A DNA stretch of 64,000 bases from NCBI GenBank assembly GCA_947463785.1, contig CANHRG010000002.1:124001-188000 (forward strand), read 5' to 3'. Each line of letters opens with the position of its first letter. The first letter of the stretch is position 1. The notes beneath the pieces were generated by a model. The model ran no database searches, was not told where the DNA came from, and saw only the letters and a program-made list of their open reading frames with translations. Position numbers and translations under genes: made by a program. This document shows, piece after piece, positions 33,535-43,073 of the stretch. This DNA comes from Sphingobacteriaceae bacterium (GTDB taxonomy: Bacteria > Bacteroidota > Bacteroidia > Sphingobacteriales > Sphingobacteriaceae).

Positions 33535-34884
33535 ATGCAATCTTTTGAAATCGATAAAAACGATTTGCTGCGTATAAAAGATGCGCTAGAAGCGGATGAT
33601 GCGGCTCTCCAGGAGTTGTTATCGGAATTTCACGCTTCAGAGATTGCGATTATTCTGGAGGGTTTACCTCAAGAATCCAGAGACAGAATCATCAATATTC
33701 TTCCTGCAGAAATTGCTTCGGATGTTATTTCTGAAATGGATGCAGAGAGTCACCCAGAAAAAATTCTGGAAAACCTCGATCCCGAAAAACGTTCAGAAAT
33801 TGTTGAAGAACTCGACTACGACGATGCCACCGACATCATCAGTCAATTACCTGAAGAGCAACAGAACGAGATTTTAGAGGATTTGGATGAGGAGGATGCC
33901 TCCAACATCAGAACGTTATTAACCTACGATGAAGATACGGCGGGTGGTTTGATGAACACCCAGGTTATAAAGGTTAACCTGAACGCCAGTAAAAAAGAAG
34001 CTCTGGATACCGTAATTAAACTTTCGGAGGAAATGGAGGAGTTTTATTCCATTTATGTGGTTGACGATTTGAACAAGCTTCTAGGTACGGTTTCTCTAAA
34101 AAGCATTATTAAATCCAAAAACAGCATTAAAGTAGCAGATCTAATTCAAACGGATTACGAATACGTTACTGCTGATACTGACCAGGAAGAGGTTGCCCGC
34201 CTGATTTCTCAATACAATTTGACGAGCATTCCGGTGGTTGATGAGGGTATGCATCTATTGGGTCACATTACCTTTGATGACGTTATTGACGTACTTGAAG
34301 AAGAAAATACCGAGGATATTTTGAAGATTTCTGGGGTTTCTGAGGATGAGGAACTTTCTGGTAATTGGAGAGAAGCGGTAAAGAGTCGTTTACCTTGGTT
34401 AATCTTGAATTTAATGACCGCCTTTTTAGCCGCTTCGGTTATTCGTTATTTTGGTGGTACCATTGCCAAACTCAGTATTATTGCCGGTTACATGACCATG
34501 ATTGCCGGAATGGGAGGGAACGCTGCTACTCAATCGCTCGCGGTAACTGTGAGACGTATTTCGTTGAATGATTTGACCGATAATCAAGCCTATAGAACCG
34601 TTTTAAAAGAGTTTACGGTTGGTTTAATCAATGGGGCTGTTACCGGACTTATCGTATTGGCAGTAGCTATTTTTTACGATCAAAACCCAATGCTAGGATT
34701 GGTTATTTTCCTTGCAATGACTGGTAATTTGATCATTGCCGGTATCGCAGGTTCTGCCATTCCTCTATTTTTGAAACGAGTGGGTATCGACCCGGCTGTA
34801 GCCTCATCAATCATCATCACTACCTTTACAGATGTTTTTGGCTTCTTGCTCTTGCTGGGCATGGCCAGTTATTTTCTTCTTTAA
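33535..34884 (+). CDS. mgtE: Magnesium transporter MgtE
   Basis: 449 aa. The acidic superhelical N-domain (about residues 1-130; LLSEFHASEIAIILEGLPQ, then repeated EELDYDDA-type turns) and the CBS pair (about 131-260, with TAGGLMNTQVIKV) form the cytoplasmic Mg sensor. A plug helix leads into five helices. GYMTMIAGMGGNAATQSLAVTVR is the pore signature. The channel opens at low cytoplasmic Mg. Regulation by the sensor domain is a family property. Its last base overlaps the convergent response regulator's stop in a TTAA. Confidence 0.95.
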   Translation: MQSFEIDKNDLLRIKDALEADDAALQELLSEFHASEIAIILEGLPQESRDRIINILPAEIASDVISEMDAESHPEKILENLDPEKRSEIVEELDYDDATDIISQLPEEQQNEILEDLDEEDASNIRTLLTYDEDTAGGLMNTQVIKVNLNASKKEALDTVIKLSEEMEEFYSIYVVDDLNKLLGTVSLKSIIKSKNSIKVADLIQTDYEYVTADTDQEEVARLISQYNLTSIPVVDEGMHLLGHITFDDVIDVLEEENTEDILKISGVSEDEELSGNWREAVKSRLPWLILNLMTAFLAASVIRYFGGTIAKLSIIAGYMTMIAGMGGNAATQSLAVTVRRISLNDLTDNQAYRTVLKEFTVGLINGAVTGLIVLAVAIFYDQNPMLGLVIFLAMTGNLIIAGIAGSAIPLFLKRVGIDPAVASSIIITTFTDVFGFLLLLGMASYFLL

Positions 34885-36266
34885 TTAGCCCTTTTAAGTC
34901 CAAACTTATCTATTTTACTGTATAAATGACTGCGTTGAATGTCAATGTCATCTGCTGTTTTTGAAACGTTCCAATTGTTCTTCTCAAGCTTGTATTTGAT
35001 GAATTCTTTCTCAGCAAATTCTTTAAATTCCTGAAAACTCTGGTAATGTTCGTATGAATTGTAAAACGTTTGTGGACAATGTTTTCCGTTTAAATCGTTT
35101 TCTTTCAGGATTGGATTCGCATAATTAAAAACATCAGTTTCGGTAATTGTTGTATTACTCAGTATGATGAGTCGCTCCACCATGTTGTGTAATTCTCTGA
35201 TGTTCCCCGTCCAGGGTAATTTTTTTAAGGCCTCTATAGCCGTTTCGTCCATTGTTTTAAGCGGAATTGTATAATCGGCACATATTTCTTCGCAAAACCG
35301 TTGAACAATGATGGGTATATCATTCACACGATCAGCAAGATTCGGCACATGAATCAATATGGTACTTATACGATGATAAAGATCCATTCTGAAATTTCCA
35401 GCCTCAATTTCCATTTGTAAGTCTTTATTGGTGGCTGCAATAACGCGTACATTAACCTCAATTTCTTTCTCTCCTCCCACACGAGTGATCTTATTTTCTT
35501 GTAAGGCTCTCAATACTTTTGCTTGTGCAGATAGACTCATATCGCCTATCTCATCCAAAAATAGGGTACCAGCATCGGCTTGTTCAAACTTTCCGATACG
35601 TTGCTTAACGGCTGAGGTAAAAGAGCCTTTTTCATGCCCGAATAGTTCACTTTCAATTAATTCGGTTGGGATTGCAGCACAATTTACTTCTACAAAAGGC
35701 GTATCAGACCTGTTGGATTGTGCATGCAGCCATCGTGCTACCAGCTCTTTGCCGCTGCCGTTTGCTCCTGTAATGAGTACTCGTGCATCTGTTGGGGCAA
35801 CGCGAAAAATAGTGTCTTTGATTTTTTTAATTTCAGGGGAGTTGCCAAGTATCTCACGTGTTTTACAAATCTTACGTTTCAGTACTTTAGATTCGGTAAT
35901 CAGATTTCTTTTTTCCAGGGCATTTCGTACAGTTATCATTAAGCGGTTTAGATCAGGTGGTTTGGAAATAAAGTCAAAAGCCCCAATTTTACTCGCCTCA
36001 ATGGCTGTTTCTATAGTGCCGTGCCCCGAAATCATGATAAAGGGTAAGTCTGGTTTAACGAGTAAACTCTCCTTTAATACTGCTATACCGTCCAGTTTAT
36101 TCATCTTGATATCGCACAATACTACATCGTAATCCCTAGTTTTGATGAGTTCAATACCCTCAACACCATTATCTACTTCATCTACCAAGAAGCCCTCGTA
36201 CTCCAGAATTTCTTTGAGGATATTTCGGATGGCTTTTTCGTCATCGATTATTAAGATTTTAGGCAT
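34881..36266 (-). CDS. Sigma54-dependent NtrC-type response regulator
   Basis: 461 aa. The receiver domain (residues 1-120) has DDE at the N-terminus, phospho-acceptor D in VVLCDIKMN and K in FISKPPDL. The AAA+ domain has Walker A GANGSGKE, ELFGHEKGSFTSA and Walker B LFLDEIGD. The Fis-type HTH is at the C-terminus (NWNVSKTADDIDIQRSHLYS). The sigma54-contacting GAFTGA loop reads GSFTSA here. No histidine kinase is adjacent, so it is an orphan. It controls sigma54 promoters; a candidate target lies before the sHSP gene at 45645 (speculative). Confidence 0.93.
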   Translation of the reverse strand: MPKILIIDDEKAIRNILKEILEYEGFLVDEVDNGVEGIELIKTRDYDVVLCDIKMNKLDGIAVLKESLLVKPDLPFIMISGHGTIETAIEASKIGAFDFISKPPDLNRLMITVRNALEKRNLITESKVLKRKICKTREILGNSPEIKKIKDTIFRVAPTDARVLITGANGSGKELVARWLHAQSNRSDTPFVEVNCAAIPTELIESELFGHEKGSFTSAVKQRIGKFEQADAGTLFLDEIGDMSLSAQAKVLRALQENKITRVGGEKEIEVNVRVIAATNKDLQMEIEAGNFRMDLYHRISTILIHVPNLADRVNDIPIIVQRFCEEICADYTIPLKTMDETAIEALKKLPWTGNIRELHNMVERLIILSNTTITETDVFNYANPILKENDLNGKHCPQTFYNSYEHYQSFQEFKEFAEKEFIKYKLEKNNWNVSKTADDIDIQRSHLYSKIDKFGLKRAN

Positions 36267-36369
36267 ATTATTTTCAGTAGGATAGCTAACGTATTTTACG
36301 CTAATATAGCAATTGGATAGCTAAATATTGAAAAAATATTAAATGAAACGAAATTATTTTACAGATAAA

Positions 36370-36722
36370 AAAGCAAGCCTGTAAGCCGGGTTCTGTTTTC
36401 TGATCAGATCAGAACTTCTATCATTTATCTAGCCCCAATGTCGCCATTAGGGTCAAACGACCTACCCTCTGACATTGGCCGAGCAAGCCTTTGGCGTCAG
36501 TTTATTTGGTCTTTCAACTCCTGGGGTTTACCGCAATCCCGATCACTCGAGAAGGCCGTGAGCTCTTACCTCACGTTTTCACCTTTTCCCCGAAGGGTAG
36601 TTTGTTTTCTGTGGCACTTTCCGTCTTCCGGTTAAACCGAAATCCTTCCTGTTAGGAAGCAGGATGCTCTGTGTTGCCCGGACTTTCCTCCCCGATATTC
36701 GGGGCGATAGAACGGCTTGCAA
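36370..36722 (-). ncRNA. rnpB: RNase P RNA (bacterial class A)
   Basis: Read on the minus strand, the RNA begins near GTTTGCAAGCCGTTC, whose GCAAGCC pairs with GGCTTGC at the 3' end to form P1. The hallmark GAGGAAAGTCCGGGC (P4/J region) follows within 60 nt. The 3' part ends with CAGAACCCGGCTTACAGG, which completes P4 and the terminal helix, then a T run. This ribozyme trims the 5' leader of pre-tRNAs. Ends are estimated from P1 pairing; the 5' end could be a few bases off. Confidence 0.95.
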
Positions 36723-36725
36723 ACA

Positions 36726-36733
36726 CAAAGGTA
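36726..36733 (-). promoter_or_regulatory. -7 promoter motif of rnpB
   Basis: TACCTTTG on the minus strand fits TAnnTTTG and ends 3-5 nt before the estimated rnpB 5' end. No clear TTTG -33 element is seen at 19 bp. Confidence 0.6.
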
Positions 36734-36747
36734 CAGATTTTAGGTTC

Positions 36748-37170
36748 TTATTTACAGTATTTTAGATCTTGATTAACCGCCTGAGCATCGTGTAAGCCCT
36801 GCTGGTTACCAAAACTATTGGTGATATAGGTGATGATTTTGGCAATTTCAATATCACTTAGTTTGGCTTGTGCCGGCATTTCGCCTTCATATACCTGGCC
36901 ATTAATTTCTATTCTGCCCTTTAAACCATTTTTAATGATGCAGGCCAGTTGATTTTTGTTTTTCTTTAGATAGATGCTGTCTGTTAACGGTGGGTATAGC
37001 ATGGCTAAACCCTTTCCGTCGTTACCATGGCAGTTTTGGCAGTTGGATTCGTACAATTGCTTTCCAGTGGTATAATAGCGTATGTAGTTCAACTCCGCTT
37101 CGCTTTGACAGGATGAGCCACCAACAATGAATGCAAATAGTATAAGTATGAAAAAGGTGCTATTTTTCAT
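36748..37170 (-). CDS. Lipoprotein c-type cytochrome
   Basis: 140 aa from the ATG at 37170; the frame continues upstream, but the lipoprotein signal (STFFILILFAFIVGGSSC) starts there. The heme site is CQNCH, and the distal Met is probably in the EMPAQAKLSD segment. Class I monoheme cytochromes of this size carry electrons in the periplasm. The start overlaps the Sco gene's end by 11 bp, so both are cotranslated. It would be lipid-anchored and face the periplasm. Confidence 0.88.
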   Translation of the reverse strand: MKNSTFFILILFAFIVGGSSCQSEAELNYIRYYTTGKQLYESNCQNCHGNDGKGLAMLYPPLTDSIYLKKNKNQLACIIKNGLKGRIEINGQVYEGEMPAQAKLSDIEIAKIITYITNSFGNQQGLHDAQAVNQDLKYCK

Positions 37171-37798
37171 CCTCATTGAGCAATATATCCATGTCTTGCA
37201 ATAAGTGTTCAACCTGTGTCGCATCGGTACCATCGTAAGCACCTCTAATGTGTCTTTGTTTGTCAATTAAAACAAACCAGCCCTGATGTACCAATCCCTG
37301 AGGGTCAGCCTTGTCTTCATAGGCTGCTACTAAATAGCTTTTAGCCGCAAAAGAGTATATGGAATCTTTAGATCCGTGTACAAATTGCCATTGGTTGCCC
37401 GATATGCCCAATTTGGTAGCGTAGCTTTTTAAACGGTACGGCAAATCATATTTTATGTCTATGGTGTGCGATAAAATACCTACCTGCGGATTACCCTTGT
37501 ATTTTTCGTAAACCTTAAGCATGTTTCGGTGCATTTTAGGGCAAATGGTGTTGCAGGAGGTGAAAAAGAAATCGGCCACATAAATTTTACCTGCAAAGTT
37601 CTTTTCACTCACTGGTAAACTATCCTGGTTTATAAATTGAAAGGGTGGAATCTGTTGATAAACAGTATCGGTAATAGTTTTGCCATCCACTATATTTTCA
37701 ACCAGTTCTTTCTCTCCCAAGTAGGGTAGTTTATCGTGCTTATGGCTACATGAGGCAGTTATTAAAGCAACAAGAGCTATAAAAAGTAGATTTTTCAT
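37160..37798 (-). CDS. SCO1/SenC-family copper chaperone lipoprotein
   Basis: 212 aa. It starts with a lipoprotein signal (LLFIALVALITASC). The thioredoxin-like fold has the copper ligands TSCNTICPKMH (CxxxC) and the distal His in LVHQGWFVLID. Such proteins insert copper in the CuA site of cytochrome c oxidase or act as thiol oxidoreductases. The companion cytochrome c gene overlaps its end. It begins 1 bp after the phosphohexomutase stop on the same strand. Confidence 0.92.
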   Translation of the reverse strand: MKNLLFIALVALITASCSHKHDKLPYLGEKELVENIVDGKTITDTVYQQIPPFQFINQDSLPVSEKNFAGKIYVADFFFTSCNTICPKMHRNMLKVYEKYKGNPQVGILSHTIDIKYDLPYRLKSYATKLGISGNQWQFVHGSKDSIYSFAAKSYLVAAYEDKADPQGLVHQGWFVLIDKQRHIRGAYDGTDATQVEHLLQDMDILLNEDEK

Positions 37799-37799
37799 A

Positions 37800-39215
37800 T
37801 CAGCTTAGTAATTCTTTTTTGGTAGCATCTAAAATTTCAAATGCTTCAGTAGAGGTTGGTGCCTCAGCATAAACTCTCAACACGGGCTCGGTACCAGAAG
37901 GTCTTACCATTACCCACGAATCATTTGAGAGATGAAACTTAAAGCCATCAATGTCTTCAGTTTTGGTGATTTTAAACGTTCCAAAATTTTTATAAACACT
38001 TGTTTTGCAATTGTTTATTATTTCTTGTTTTAAGTTTTCAGTTAGGTGTAGATCGTAGCGTTCAAATGCGAACGAGCCAACTAAACCATAAATCTCATCG
38101 ATTAATTCGGTAAGTGATTTACCCGTTTTTGCCATGAACTCCCAAATGGTTAATCCCATCCAAATGCCATCACGTTCCGGGATATGTCCGGCTACGGCAA
38201 TACCTCCAGATTCTTCACCTCCAGTCAAGAACGGTTTACCGGAATTTACCATCAAATCGCAAATGTATTTGAACCCAATTTTAGTTATGGTATTGTTGAT
38301 TCCGTACAAATCGCAGAGTTTTTGAATTTTTAACGTACAGGAGAAAGTGGTATAAACTTCACCTTGTAATTTTTTAACCTGACTCATGTAATGAATCAAC
38401 AGCAGTAATATGTGGTGAGAATCGACAAAATTCCCATTTTCATCGTATAAACCGATACGATCGGCATCTCCATCGGTTGCTAAACCTGAAGCAATCTCGC
38501 CTTCCGAAAGCTTAATGAGGTCTGAAAATTCGGTCAAGTTACGGTGAATAGGTTCTGGAGCCTGTCCATCAAAACCTGGATTATGGTCGCAATGCAAGAA
38601 CGTACAGTCTGGCAAAATTCTACGCATTACATTCTGGCCGGCACCATACATGGCATCGTAAGCCCAATTCATGCCGCAATTGCGTATGGCATCCATATCA
38701 AAGTTGGCCTCAATGTGATCGCAATACATACTTTCCAGATCTACATATTCAATAAATCCATCTTTAGCGTACTCTTCGAGCGATTTTAAATTTAAGCTTA
38801 CAATATCCGGAATCAGACTTTCTACTTCGTCGATCATTGCTGGGGTAGCCGGTCCACCGTAACTTGCTTTAATTTTATAGCCATTGTAGGAAGCAGGATT
38901 GTGTGAAGCAGTTAAGATAATACCCGCATCAGCATGTAGTTTCACGGTTCCCAAAGAAACCATTGGGGTAGAAACAAAGTCGTTGTTTGCACGAAATACC
39001 TTAATTCCTTGCGATGCCAATACCGCAGTGGTTGTATCTGCAAATAATTTCCCGGCAAATCGGCAATCGTTACCTACAACAGCACTTGGTTCCTGATAAT
39101 ACTTTCTTAACCATTGTGCTGTAGCATAAGCAACTCTTTTTACATTCTCTACAGTAAAATCTTCAGCAATAATCGCTCTCCACCCATCTGTACCGAATTT
39201 AATTTTGTTTTTCAT
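37800..39215 (-). CDS. Phosphoglucomutase/phosphomannomutase-family phosphohexomutase
   Basis: 471 aa from the ATG at 39215 (the open frame extends upstream). FGTDGWRAI begins the fold. TASHNPASYNG carries the phospho-Ser, DGDADRIG the metal loop, GGEESGGI the sugar-specificity loop and VRPSGTEPVLRVY the phosphate loop, so all four active-site parts are there. The GEESGG sequence is typical of enzymes that use glucose and mannose. It interconverts hexose 1- and 6-phosphate and would supply sugar nucleotides, for example to the polysaccharide locus (inference). Confidence 0.93.
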   Translation of the reverse strand: MKNKIKFGTDGWRAIIAEDFTVENVKRVAYATAQWLRKYYQEPSAVVGNDCRFAGKLFADTTTAVLASQGIKVFRANNDFVSTPMVSLGTVKLHADAGIILTASHNPASYNGYKIKASYGGPATPAMIDEVESLIPDIVSLNLKSLEEYAKDGFIEYVDLESMYCDHIEANFDMDAIRNCGMNWAYDAMYGAGQNVMRRILPDCTFLHCDHNPGFDGQAPEPIHRNLTEFSDLIKLSEGEIASGLATDGDADRIGLYDENGNFVDSHHILLLLIHYMSQVKKLQGEVYTTFSCTLKIQKLCDLYGINNTITKIGFKYICDLMVNSGKPFLTGGEESGGIAVAGHIPERDGIWMGLTIWEFMAKTGKSLTELIDEIYGLVGSFAFERYDLHLTENLKQEIINNCKTSVYKNFGTFKITKTEDIDGFKFHLSNDSWVMVRPSGTEPVLRVYAEAPTSTEAFEILDATKKELLS

Positions 39216-39299
39216 ATGATTTAGACTGTTTTTCTCTATTTTTAATCCCTCAATTCGCAAGTATAGAAATCATTTGCTGCAATTAAAAATTTAGATGAA

Positions 39300-40616
39300 A
39301 TGATGAAGGTTCTGAAATTTGGTGGTACCTCGGTTGGTAGTCCGGAACGCATGAAAAATCTTCTGGGTATCATTCGACCGGCAGAGCCCCAAATCGTGGT
39401 TTTGTCTGCTGTAGCTGGTACAACCAATCGCTTGGTTGAAATTGCTGCTTTATTTTCAGATGGGAATAAACAAGGTGCATTAGCCAGCCTGGAAAACCTT
39501 CGTCGCGACTACAAGCAGTTTGTTGATGAATTGTTTACTACTCCGGAGGGAAAAGAACATGGAAAACAAACCTTAGCTTACCATTTTGGTTTAATTGAGT
39601 CTTTAGCCAATGATTTGTTTACACCCATAGAGGAAAAAATTGTTTTGGCTCAAGGCGAATTGCTGTCCACCACACTTTACCATTATTATTTAAAAGAAAT
39701 TGGTATTTCATCGGTGTTGCTTCCTGCTTTAGATTTCATGAAAGTGGATGAAGATCATGAACCGATGGTAGATTTCATTACTGAGCACATAAAACCTTTG
39801 CTAGCTGCACATCCCGACGAAAATCTTTTTATAACTCAGGGTTATATATGCAGGAACTCGTATGGTGAGATCGATAATTTACGCAGAGGTGGGAGTGATT
39901 ACACTGCTTCCTTAATCGGTGCAGCCATCCGTTCTCCAGAAGTTCAAATATGGACGGATATAGATGGGATGCACAATAATGACCCTCGAATTGTTAAGGG
40001 AACCAAACCTATTGCACAGCTATCTTTTGATGAAGCCGCCGAGTTGGCCTATTTCGGAGCCAAGATTTTGCATCCTCAAAGTGTTTTTCCGGCTCAGAAA
40101 TACAAAATACCGGTACGCTTATTGAATACCATGGAGCCCGATGCTCCTGGAACTTTAATTAGTTCAGTCAGTGAGCCAGGTAAAATCAAATCCATTGCTG
40201 CAAAAGATGGCATTACGGCTATTAAGATCCAGTCGAGTAGGATGTTATTGGCTTATGGTTTTTTACGTCGTGTTTTTGAGGTTTTTGAGCGTTACAAAAC
40301 GCCAATCGATATGATTACGACTTCGGAGGTTGCCGTTTCATTAACCATTGATGATACCCGCCATCTGGATGATATTTTAAAAGAATTGAATCATTTTGGC
40401 ACGGTAGAAGTTGACAAAGACCAAACCATAGTTTGTGTGGTGGGTGATTTTGGTGCCGAAAAACATGGCTTTGCTTCCAGGGTTTTTGAAGCATTGAAAC
40501 ATATTCCAATCCGAATGATTTCTTACGGTGGAAGCAGCTACAATATTTCCTTGTTAGTAAAAACCTCTGATAAAGTGGAGGCATTACGTTCATTACATAA
40601 CCGTTTGTTTGAATAG
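39300..40616 (+). CDS. lysC: Aspartate kinase (monofunctional)
   Basis: 438 aa, ATG 39300 or the next codon. KVLKFGGTSVGSPERM is the ATP/aspartate-binding start, RRGGSDYTASLIGAAI and WTDIDGMHNNDPRIV are the kinase core, and two ACT domains follow after residue 300 (AIKIQSSRMLLAY, VDMITTSEVAVSL-type). It makes beta-aspartyl phosphate, the entry to lysine, threonine and methionine. It has no fused homoserine dehydrogenase. It overlaps or abuts lysA by a few bases, so the pair likely serves diaminopimelate/lysine supply. Confidence 0.93.
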   Translation: MMKVLKFGGTSVGSPERMKNLLGIIRPAEPQIVVLSAVAGTTNRLVEIAALFSDGNKQGALASLENLRRDYKQFVDELFTTPEGKEHGKQTLAYHFGLIESLANDLFTPIEEKIVLAQGELLSTTLYHYYLKEIGISSVLLPALDFMKVDEDHEPMVDFITEHIKPLLAAHPDENLFITQGYICRNSYGEIDNLRRGGSDYTASLIGAAIRSPEVQIWTDIDGMHNNDPRIVKGTKPIAQLSFDEAAELAYFGAKILHPQSVFPAQKYKIPVRLLNTMEPDAPGTLISSVSEPGKIKSIAAKDGITAIKIQSSRMLLAYGFLRRVFEVFERYKTPIDMITTSEVAVSLTIDDTRHLDDILKELNHFGTVEVDKDQTIVCVVGDFGAEKHGFASRVFEALKHIPIRMISYGGSSYNISLLVKTSDKVEALRSLHNRLFE

Positions 40617-40618
40617 TG

Positions 40619-41776
40619 ATGAACATGTTCTCTCCACAAGTCATCAGCTCATTCGAGCAGCAGGAAACACCTTTCTATTATTACGATTTGGGTTTGTTGC
40701 AGCAAACCCTAAACGCTTGCAAACAAGCTGCCGATCGTTTTGGCTTTAAAGTACATTATGCACTTAAAGCCAATTTTAACGAACCAATTTTGGAGGCTAT
40801 TGCGAATGCCGGTTTTGGTGCGGACTGTGTAAGTGGTAATGAAGTTGCAAAAGCGCTAGGAGTTGGATTTAGTGCCAAAGATGTTGTTTTTGCCGGTGTG
40901 GGTAAGTCTGATCGTGAAATTAGCTCGGCACTGAAACAGGATATTTTCTGTTTCAATGTAGAATCTGTTGAGGAGTTGGGTATTATCAACGATTTGGCTC
41001 AAAAGCAAAATAAAATTGCCCGTATTGCTATCCGCATTAACCCAAATGTTGATGCCAAAACGCATCAGTACATCACCACCGGCTTAGAAGAAAACAAGTT
41101 TGGAATCAATACCTGGGAGTTGAACGATTGTATCCAGGTGTTGAAATCTTCAGAAAACATTCAATTAATTGGTATTCATTTCCATGTAGGTTCTCAGGTT
41201 AAAGATTTGGATGTTTTCAAGAGTTTATGCTTAAGAGTTAATGAGTTCAATAACTGGTTTGCAGCTAGGGGTTTTAATTTGCAGGTGTTGAATGTGGGTG
41301 GAGGTTTAGGCGTTGATTACTACCAACCAGATCAGCATGCTATCGTTGATTTTGAATCGTATTTTCAGGTTTTTGATCAATTTCTGGAGAAGAAAAGAGG
41401 TCAGGAAGTCCATTTTGAATTGGGAAGATCATTAGTTGCCTCCTGTGGAAGTTTGATTAGTCGAGTCTTGTATATCAAAAAGGGCTTGAAAAAGAATTTT
41501 ATGATTTTGGATGCAGGAATGACCGAATTGATGCGTCCGGCTTTGTATCAGGCATACCATAGAATTGAGAACCTTACATCCAACTCATCAATAGTTAAAT
41601 ACGATGTAGTGGGGCCAATTTGTGAAAGTACAGACAGCTTTGGCAAAGAAGTTGAATTGCCCGAGTCAAACAGGGGAGATTTGATCGCGATTAGAACAGC
41701 AGGAGCTTACGGCGAAGTAATGGCTTCGCGGTATAATCTTCGAGAACCGGTTAGAGCGGTTTATAAAAACGATTAA
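40619..41776 (+). CDS. lysA: Diaminopimelate decarboxylase
   Basis: 385 aa from ATG 40619; GTG at 40616 is also in frame. VHYALKANFNEPIL has the PLP-Lys, GADCVSGNEVA follows, IGIHFHVGSQ and NVGGGLGVDY are the PLP phosphate-binding parts, CGSLISRVLYIK and GAYGEVMASRYN close the active site. It decarboxylates meso-DAP to L-lysine. The stop is part of a TTAA shared with the convergent dehydrogenase. Confidence 0.95.
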   Translation: MNMFSPQVISSFEQQETPFYYYDLGLLQQTLNACKQAADRFGFKVHYALKANFNEPILEAIANAGFGADCVSGNEVAKALGVGFSAKDVVFAGVGKSDREISSALKQDIFCFNVESVEELGIINDLAQKQNKIARIAIRINPNVDAKTHQYITTGLEENKFGINTWELNDCIQVLKSSENIQLIGIHFHVGSQVKDLDVFKSLCLRVNEFNNWFAARGFNLQVLNVGGGLGVDYYQPDQHAIVDFESYFQVFDQFLEKKRGQEVHFELGRSLVASCGSLISRVLYIKKGLKKNFMILDAGMTELMRPALYQAYHRIENLTSNSSIVKYDVVGPICESTDSFGKEVELPESNRGDLIAIRTAGAYGEVMASRYNLREPVRAVYKND

Positions 41777-42978
41777 GCGAAAGCGTTCAAGCCCGTAACA
41801 TCCATACCGGTAATCAATAAATGGATATCATGAGTTCCCTCATACGTAACTACCGATTCTAGATTCATCATGTGTCGCATTACCGGGAATTCGCCGGTTA
41901 TACCCATGCCACCCAACATTTGACGAGCTTCTCTAGCAATATTCAAAGCAGTTTCTACACTGTTTCTTTTCGCCATTGAAATTTGAGCCGGGGTAGCTCT
42001 GTTTTCGTTTTTCAATACACCCAGTCTCCAGTTTAATAATTGACCTTTGGTGATCTCCGTGATCATTTCAGCTAACTTTTTCTGCTGAAGTTGGAATCCA
42101 CCAATAGGTCGTCCAAACTGGATGCGCTCTTTTGAATAACGCAAAGCCGTATCGTAACAGTCCATAGCTGCACCTAAGGCGCCCCAGGCAATACCGTAAC
42201 GTGCTTGATTTAAACAGCTTAAAGGACCCTTAATACCTTTAATATTGGGTAAAATATTTTCTTTTGGAACTTTAACGTTATCAAAAACCAATTCACCGGT
42301 TGCTGATGCTCTCAAACTCCATTTATTATGGGTTTCAGGAGTAGAAAAACCCTCCATACCTCTCTCTACAATTAATCCATGAATTTCGCCCTGCTCATTT
42401 TTTGCCCATACCACAGCGATATCAGCAAAAGGGGAGTTTGAGATCCATAGCTTCGCACCATTTAAAATAACGTGATCGCCAGCATCTTTAAAATTGGTTA
42501 CCATACCACTAGGGTTAGAACCAAAATCAGGTTCAGTTAGTCCGAAACATCCCATCATTTCACCTGTAGCCAATTTTGGCAAGTATTTTCTACGTTGTTC
42601 TTCCGATCCATATGCATAAATAGGATACATCACCAATGATCCTTGAACAGAAGCGGTTGAGCGTATGCCTGAGTCGCCACGTTCAATTTCTTGCATCATC
42701 AATCCATACGAAATATAATCTAAACCTGCACCCCCGTATTCAACCGGAATGGTAGGACCGAAAACGCCAACTTCTCCTAATCCTTTGATCAGGTGTTTAG
42801 GAAATTCTGCTCTTTGTGCATAATCTTCGATAATTGGGCTAACTTCTTTTTTAACCCAATCGCGAACACTGTCTCTTACCAAGTGATGTTCTTCGCTTAA
42901 CAATTCATCTATTAAATAATAGTCAGGAGCTTCGTAAAGATCTTTTTTCTGTGATACGTGGTGCTTTTGTTCAGACAT
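41773..42978 (-). CDS. gcdH: Acyl-CoA dehydrogenase, glutaryl-CoA dehydrogenase-like
   Basis: 401 aa. The middle domain includes GCFGLTEPDFGSNPSGM and KLWISNSPFADIAVVWAK. The C-terminal helical domain contains RIQFGRPIGGFQLQQKKLA and ends with VVTYEGTHDIHLLI, which holds the catalytic Glu of EGTHDIH. The N-terminal part and EGTHD motif resemble glutaryl-CoA dehydrogenases (lysine/tryptophan degradation to crotonyl-CoA), but some butyryl-type enzymes are similar. Electrons would go to the EtfAB pair at 19866-21593. It lies opposite and adjacent to lysA, but no shared regulation is visible. Confidence 0.85.
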   Translation of the reverse strand: MSEQKHHVSQKKDLYEAPDYYLIDELLSEEHHLVRDSVRDWVKKEVSPIIEDYAQRAEFPKHLIKGLGEVGVFGPTIPVEYGGAGLDYISYGLMMQEIERGDSGIRSTASVQGSLVMYPIYAYGSEEQRRKYLPKLATGEMMGCFGLTEPDFGSNPSGMVTNFKDAGDHVILNGAKLWISNSPFADIAVVWAKNEQGEIHGLIVERGMEGFSTPETHNKWSLRASATGELVFDNVKVPKENILPNIKGIKGPLSCLNQARYGIAWGALGAAMDCYDTALRYSKERIQFGRPIGGFQLQQKKLAEMITEITKGQLLNWRLGVLKNENRATPAQISMAKRNSVETALNIAREARQMLGGMGITGEFPVMRHMMNLESVVTYEGTHDIHLLITGMDVTGLNAFA

Positions 42979-43060
42979 GAGCTGTGTGATATTTCTCCAA
43001 AATTAGTAAAATCAAGATGTCAGTTGTTTAAAATTTTAAAGTATTTTGTCATCAATGCGC

Positions 43061-43068
43061 TATTTTTG
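43061..43068 (+). promoter_or_regulatory. -7 motif 5 nt before folB (leaderless mRNA predicted)
   Basis: TATTTTTG fits TAnnTTTG. It ends 5 nt before the ATG at 43074, about where transcription would start. Confidence 0.5.
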
Positions 43069-43073
43069 TTTTT

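Noticed and set aside
35428-36132. 234-aa plus-strand ORF antisense to the NtrC-type regulator
   Set aside because: It is the complement of a strongly supported gene with all domain motifs. Its translation has no recognisable domain.
36438-36635. 65-aa plus-strand ORF inside the RNase P RNA region
   Set aside because: The region is explained by rnpB on the other strand, with P1 pairing and the GAGGAAAGTCCGGGC core.
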